Assembly: GCA_965114465.1 (NCBI GenBank)
Contig: CBCOYO010000133.1
Span: 1 to 9,313, forward strand
DNA from: COE1 sp965114465
GTDB lineage: Bacteria > Bacillota > Clostridia > Lachnospirales > Lachnospiraceae
Direction: 5' to 3'
DNA: 9,313 bases
In this document: one piece after another, positions 6,940 to 9,313 of the stretch
Layout of the letters: each line of letters starts with the position of its first letter
Position numbering within the stretch: position 1 is the stretch's first letter
Notes under the pieces: generated by a model
Seen by the model: the letters and a program-made list of their open reading frames with translations, nothing else
Database searches by the model: none
What the model was told of the DNA's origin: nothing
Program-made: the position numbers and the translations under genes

Positions 6940-6967
6940 ATTATACTGTGCCAGCCACACGCTGCAA
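6940..6967 (-). promoter_or_regulatory. Possible promoter of the AI-2E gene
   Basis: On the minus strand, TTGCAG (6967-6962) is followed after 16 bases by TATAAT (6945-6940). The -10 is perfect and the -35 matches at TTG only. Transcription would start near 6933, about 40 bases before the outer ATG. The -35 lies inside repeat H copy B, so the repeat may have contributed to the promoter. Confidence 0.4.
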
Positions 6968-7014
6968 AACGGCAATTTTCCTTTGTGTGGTTGTGTACAT
7001 ATTGTTATACTTAG
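6948..7014. repeat. Repeat H, copy B, overlapping the bioY stop codon
   Basis: The 57-base core at 6958-7014 matches 5581-5637 at 49 of 57 positions. Its left extension 6948-6967 matches 540-559 at 17 of 20. CCACAC (6955-6960) can pair with GTGTGG (6985-6990). The right end contains the bioY stop codon (7011-7013) and a short palindrome TATACTTAGTATA. It fills most of the gap between bioY and the AI-2E gene. Confidence 0.65.
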
Positions 7015-7637
7015 TATAAACCGGATTTTTGCAGACGCCTGCGCACCTGCGGCGCAATTAAAATGCAAACGACCATTTTAAGAATATCCCCAACAATAAA
7101 TGGAAATACACCTGCTGCCAATGCCGCTTTAAAGTCCATTCCTGCAAGAATGGCACGAATGCTTCCTTCTTGTCCCGCAGCGCCTTGCATACTTAACTGA
7201 AAGGCAAGCCACACAGTACCAAACAGATAATAGACCACCGCACCGAGCACCATTCCCACAAGGTACATAAGCACACTACCCTTCGACCGATCAATAAAAT
7301 ATCCGCAGATAAGCGCCGCAAATAAAAAACCGATTAAATATCCACCGGTCGGCCCTAGCAGCTTCGCCGGCCCACTGGTAAAAGCAGAAAAGACAGGAAG
7401 CCCAACCAGCCCCATCAACAAATAAATACAATAACTCATTGTCCCCCTTTTCATGCCAAGCACATAGACTACAAAATATAAAGCGAAATTTGTAAGTGAA
7501 ATGGGGACAGGGCTTATTGGTATTGAAATGGATAATGGCCCCATTATACAGATTAACGCTGCCATTAAGCCAATTAATGTAAGTTCCTTCGTTTTACTAC
7601 TTATGGGTTTTATAATTCCTTTTGTTTGATTACTCAT
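7011..7637 (-). CDS. bioY: BioY, biotin-binding S component of an ECF transporter
   Basis: An integral membrane protein of 208 residues that captures biotin for an energy-coupling factor transporter; the shared EcfA/EcfT module is not encoded in this window. Family signatures are visible: PISPVPISLTNFALYF at about 41-56 and GLPVFSAFTSGPAKLLGPTG at about 78-97, followed by GYLIGF. About six hydrophobic spans and the length fit BioY. The protein ends with a basic tail (RRRLQK). AAGGAGT nine bases before the ATG supports the start. It lies 28 bases after the bioB stop codon on the same strand, so the two genes form an operon. Its stop codon falls within repeat H. Without other bio genes here, it could also serve uptake of a precursor for BioB, which is inference. 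Confidence 0.95.
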   Translation of the reverse strand: MSNQTKGIIKPISSKTKELTLIGLMAALICIMGPLSISIPISPVPISLTNFALYFVVYVLGMKRGTMSYCIYLLMGLVGLPVFSAFTSGPAKLLGPTGGYLIGFLFAALICGYFIDRSKGSVLMYLVGMVLGAVVYYLFGTVWLAFQLSMQGAAGQEGSIRAILAGMDFKAALAAGVFPFIVGDILKMVVCILIAPQVRRRLQKSGLY

Positions 7638-7665
7638 TTTCTTGCTACTCCTTTTTATTGGTCAA

Positions 7666-8625
7666 TTACTCTTTTATTGCAAAGCCCAGACTTACAAGCA
7701 TCTGCTTGTCCTGTGCTGTGTTATTTCCTACAGTTGTCAGCATATCGCCTGTTAAAACAGCGTTAGCTCCTGATTGAAATAGAATTTTTCCGCCATCCAA
7801 AAGCACTGTTCTTCCTCCAGCGATTCTAATATATGCTGTAGGATTTATATATCGAAAAATAGCCACAATCCGCCTAATTTCCTCCTCTTCCAAGCGCTTT
7901 TTATCCGCAAACGGTGTTCCTTGAATGGGAATTAAGAAATTAAGTGGAATCGATCCAATTTCCAGTTCTGCAAGCTCTAGTGCCATATTAATTCTATCCT
8001 GCCACGTTTCGCCCATTCCAAAAATGCCGCCGCTGCACACCGTTAAACCAGCTTCCTTTGCTCGTTGTATTTCTTGTATTTTATCTTTATAAGTATGTGT
8101 TGTACAAATTTGCGGGAAATACTCCTGTGACGTTTCCAGATTAGTGTGATACATGGTTACCCCCGCCGCCTTTAGCCGTTTTAAATCTTCACCTGACATA
8201 AATCCGTGTGACGCACATAAAATCATTTCGGGAAAAGCCTGATGCATTGCACGATATGACGCAAGCGCTTCCTCTAAATCCTGACCCTCCATTGTGCGTC
8301 CTGAAGTCACAATAGAATAGCGGTCTACCCCCGTTTCAACAACACGGGTAAAATCCTCCATTATCTGATGCAAAGGAAGGAAGTTATATGTATTGCAATC
8401 CGTAGCGTAATGCGCTGACTGCGCACAGAATTTACAATTCTCGCTGCACCGTCCGCCCCTGCCATTCACAATACTGCACAAATCGGCACGATTACCACAT
8501 AATGCAGTCCGAATCCTGTCCGCTCCCTGCGAAAGCACCTCTATATCGGCTTCTAACAATGGATTTAGATAATCCGACTTTATTAACCTGCGTCCTGATA
8601 TAATTTCTTCTGCTAATGTAACCAT
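7666..8625 (-). CDS. bioB: Biotin synthase BioB (radical SAM)
   Basis: Catalyses sulfur insertion into dethiobiotin, the last step of biotin synthesis, in the cytoplasm. The 319 residues include the radical SAM motif C60-x3-C64-x2-C67 (GRCSENCKFCAQS) and conserved blocks YHTNLETS (159-166), TVCSGGIFGMGET (195-207) and YIRIAGGR (265-272). Compared from memory with E. coli BioB, Cys137 and Cys197 match Cys128 and Cys188, and Arg267 matches Arg260. The residue aligned with Cys97, another auxiliary-cluster ligand, is Ser104 (DRYSIVTSGR), so the auxiliary cluster may differ. The protein is shorter at the C terminus than the E. coli enzyme. AAGGGAG lies close (four bases) before the ATG. It is the first gene of the bioB-bioY operon. 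Control by BirA is suggested by two upstream operator-like sites. Confidence 0.96.
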   Translation of the reverse strand: MVTLAEEIISGRRLIKSDYLNPLLEADIEVLSQGADRIRTALCGNRADLCSIVNGRGGRCSENCKFCAQSAHYATDCNTYNFLPLHQIMEDFTRVVETGVDRYSIVTSGRTMEGQDLEEALASYRAMHQAFPEMILCASHGFMSGEDLKRLKAAGVTMYHTNLETSQEYFPQICTTHTYKDKIQEIQRAKEAGLTVCSGGIFGMGETWQDRINMALELAELEIGSIPLNFLIPIQGTPFADKKRLEEEEIRRIVAIFRYINPTAYIRIAGGRTVLLDGGKILFQSGANAVLTGDMLTTVGNNTAQDKQMLVSLGFAIKE

Positions 8626-8663
8626 TTTACTCCCTTCTGCGCATTCTGCACGCGTAACAATCC

Positions 8664-8680
8664 ATTATATCATTATTATA
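8664..8680 (-). promoter_or_regulatory. Two -10-like boxes near bioB (weak candidate proximal promoter)
   Basis: On the minus strand TATAAT occurs at 8680-8675 and again at 8669-8664, about 40-50 bases before the bioB ATG. Neither has a good -35 at 16-18 bases: the best is TCAATA with three matches. In AT-rich DNA this could be chance. If real, it would allow bioB transcription independent of the BirA-type operators farther upstream. Confidence 0.25.
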
Positions 8681-8731
8681 AATTCTATTACTCCATCTAT
8701 TGAATATCGAACTATTTAATATCCGGAGTAA

Positions 8732-8907
8732 TATCTAGTATAATCCACACGAAATACCCTGATGTTTGGCTTGCCTAAATTTCCATCTGTTGCATTGTCG
8801 TCACTCAACGCAGCCACCACTACGCCTCATTTCTCCGTCTTGCAGACTGAAAATTTATTCTGCGCCAAACATATAGGTAGTTAAAGTGGATTATATTATA
8901 TTAGATA
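8732..8907. mobile_element. 176-bp inverted-repeat element in the bio leader (MITE-like)
   Basis: TATCTAGTATAATCCAC (8732-8748) is mirrored at 8886-8907, where the right arm carries about five extra A/T bases. A second inverted pair lies inside: ATGTTTGGC (8762-8770) with GCCAAACAT (8864-8872), followed on the inner side by AAATTT on both arms. The core has a further small stem (GCATTG with CAACGC). There is no coding capacity and no clear direct target repeat. It lies between the BirA-like operators and bioB, so a transcript from the distal promoter would contain it. Confidence 0.65.
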
Positions 8908-8930
8908 AGATACTACTTATTTAGCGCTAA

Positions 8931-8962
8931 TTGTTAACCTTATGTTTTATATAAGTTTACAT
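8931..8962 (-). promoter_or_regulatory. BirA-like biotin operator 1
   Basis: TTGTTAACC (8931-8939), 14 bases, then AGTTTACAT (8954-8962). The known BirA operator is TTGTTAACC and GGTTAACAA around a spacer of about 14-16 bases. The left half is perfect and the right half matches six of nine. It covers the -10 and start-site region of the promoter proposed at 8954-8982. Confidence 0.65.
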
Positions 8963-8982
8963 TCTTTTGATTAAAATGTCAA
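8954..8982 (-). promoter_or_regulatory. Probable bioBY promoter overlapped by both operators
   Basis: On the minus strand, a perfect TTGACA (8982-8977) is followed by 17 bases and TAAACT (8959-8954), four of six matches to TATAAT. Transcription would start near 8947, giving a leader of about 320 bases to bioB that runs through the 176-bp element. Operator 1 covers the -10 and operator 2 covers the -35, the arrangement expected for repression by biotin-loaded BirA. Confidence 0.55.
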
Positions 8983-9007
8983 CTATATTTCTATTTTTTG
9001 TTAACAA
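8976..9007 (-). promoter_or_regulatory. BirA-like biotin operator 2
   Basis: ATGTCAACT (8976-8984), 14 bases, then TGTTAACAA (8999-9007). The right half matches the BirA half-site GGTTAACAA at eight of nine and the left half matches at six of nine. The spacer equals that of operator 1. The gap between the two operators is 13 bases. The strong half-sites face outward in the pair. Confidence 0.6.
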
Positions 9008-9011
9008 ATAA

Positions 9012-9147
9012 GTAATAGTTCAGATAACCCATTGAACTGTTACGTATCCAGCCATTGGAAATTGCTTCGCGATGGGCTGGATACCTCCAACCACTACATT
9101 TTATTACGGTCAGCGCAGTAAATGCGCAGACCTACCTGAACTGTTAC
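9012..9147. repeat. Palindromic intergenic repeat P, complete right copy
   Basis: The outer arms are GTAATAGTTCAG (9012-9023) and CTGAACTGTTAC (9136-9147), inverted with one mismatch. Inside, GTATCCAGCCAT (9044-9055) pairs with ATGGGCTGGATAC (9072-9084), and 9108-9132 is a near-perfect palindrome beginning GGTCAGCGCA and ending GCGCAGACC. TGAACTGTTAC also occurs directly repeated at 9033-9043. Positions 9054-9107 and 9131-9147 are shared with the copy at the start of the window. It would fold as a multi-stem structure and is non-coding. Confidence 0.8.
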
Positions 9148-9165
9148 CATTGTTCTTATGTTACA

Positions 9166-9296
9166 ATTCACACCCAATGTCATTAACTTAAGGTATTTCT
9201 GACCGAAACTTGGTTGTGCAAAAGCTTGAATTACCAGATATTTTCTAATGCTGATCAGGGGGCAGAAGGCTTAAGTTAATGACATTGATTCACACC
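9166..9296. mobile_element. 113-bp MITE with 18-bp terminal inverted repeats and 9-bp target duplication
   Basis: The element spans 9175-9287. Its ends CAATGTCATTAACTTAAG (9175-9192) and CTTAAGTTAATGACATTG (9270-9287) are perfect inverse complements. It is bracketed by the 9-base direct repeat ATTCACACC at 9166-9174 and 9288-9296. The interior of about 77 bases has no coding capacity. This is the signature of a non-autonomous element moved in trans by a DDE transposase. A 9-bp duplication fits several families, including IS4-like elements, but the family cannot be fixed from this copy alone. Confidence 0.85.
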
Positions 9297-9313
9297 AACG
9301 CCAGATTTTGCAA

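Noticed and set aside
8626..9011. A riboswitch or T-box in the bio leader
   Set aside because: No T-box, SAM or thiamine motif is recognisable, and no natural biotin riboswitch class is known to me. The palindromic element and BirA-like sites explain the visible structure.

Overview
The window looks like chromosomal DNA from an anaerobic, AT-rich Gram-positive of the Clostridia, most plausibly a gut Lachnospiraceae-type bacterium. The reasons are strong AGGAGG-type ribosome sites, a lipoprotein-anchored solute-binding protein, a bioB-bioY biotin pair, an AI-2E/YtvI-type membrane protein, and intergenic spaces crowded with short palindromic repeats. The genus is an inference.

Layout, left to right. 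1-167: truncated copy of a palindromic intergenic repeat with a ~97-bp hairpin element (family M, copy 1) at its tip. 168-643: AT-rich leader with small hairpins. 644-2209: membrane-anchored N-acetylmuramoyl-L-alanine amidase whose long cytoplasmic tail carries six 42-bp (14-residue) tandem repeats. 2225-2318: family M copy 2, placed like a bidirectional terminator. 2327-2576: very AT-rich promoter region. 2577-3632 and 3650-5359: a sugar-type solute-binding lipoprotein followed by a methyl-accepting chemotaxis protein, read as a two-gene sensing unit because no permease or ATPase gene is present. 5369-5780: convergent intergenic region holding family M copy 3 and several further palindromes. 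5781-6893 (minus): AI-2E family permease. 7011-8625 (minus): bioB-bioY operon. 8626-9011: biotin control region with two BirA-like operators overlapping a promoter, separated from bioB by a 176-bp inverted-repeat element. 9012-9147: complete copy of the repeat seen truncated at position 1. 9166-9296: a 113-bp MITE with perfect 18-bp inverted ends and a 9-bp target duplication.

How the genes work together. BioY imports biotin (or possibly a precursor) and BioB converts dethiobiotin to biotin. With no bioA, bioD or bioF nearby, the pair suggests salvage, repressed through BirA. The binding protein and chemoreceptor probably sense one ligand. The amidase and the AI-2E protein look like independent units.

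No defence system, CRISPR array, RNA gene or prophage was found. The most unusual content is the density of non-coding palindromic elements (at least five families in 9.3 kb), the element inserted in the bio leader, the repeat-bearing cytoplasmic tail of the amidase, and a BioB with serine at one position that ligates the auxiliary cluster in E. coli.
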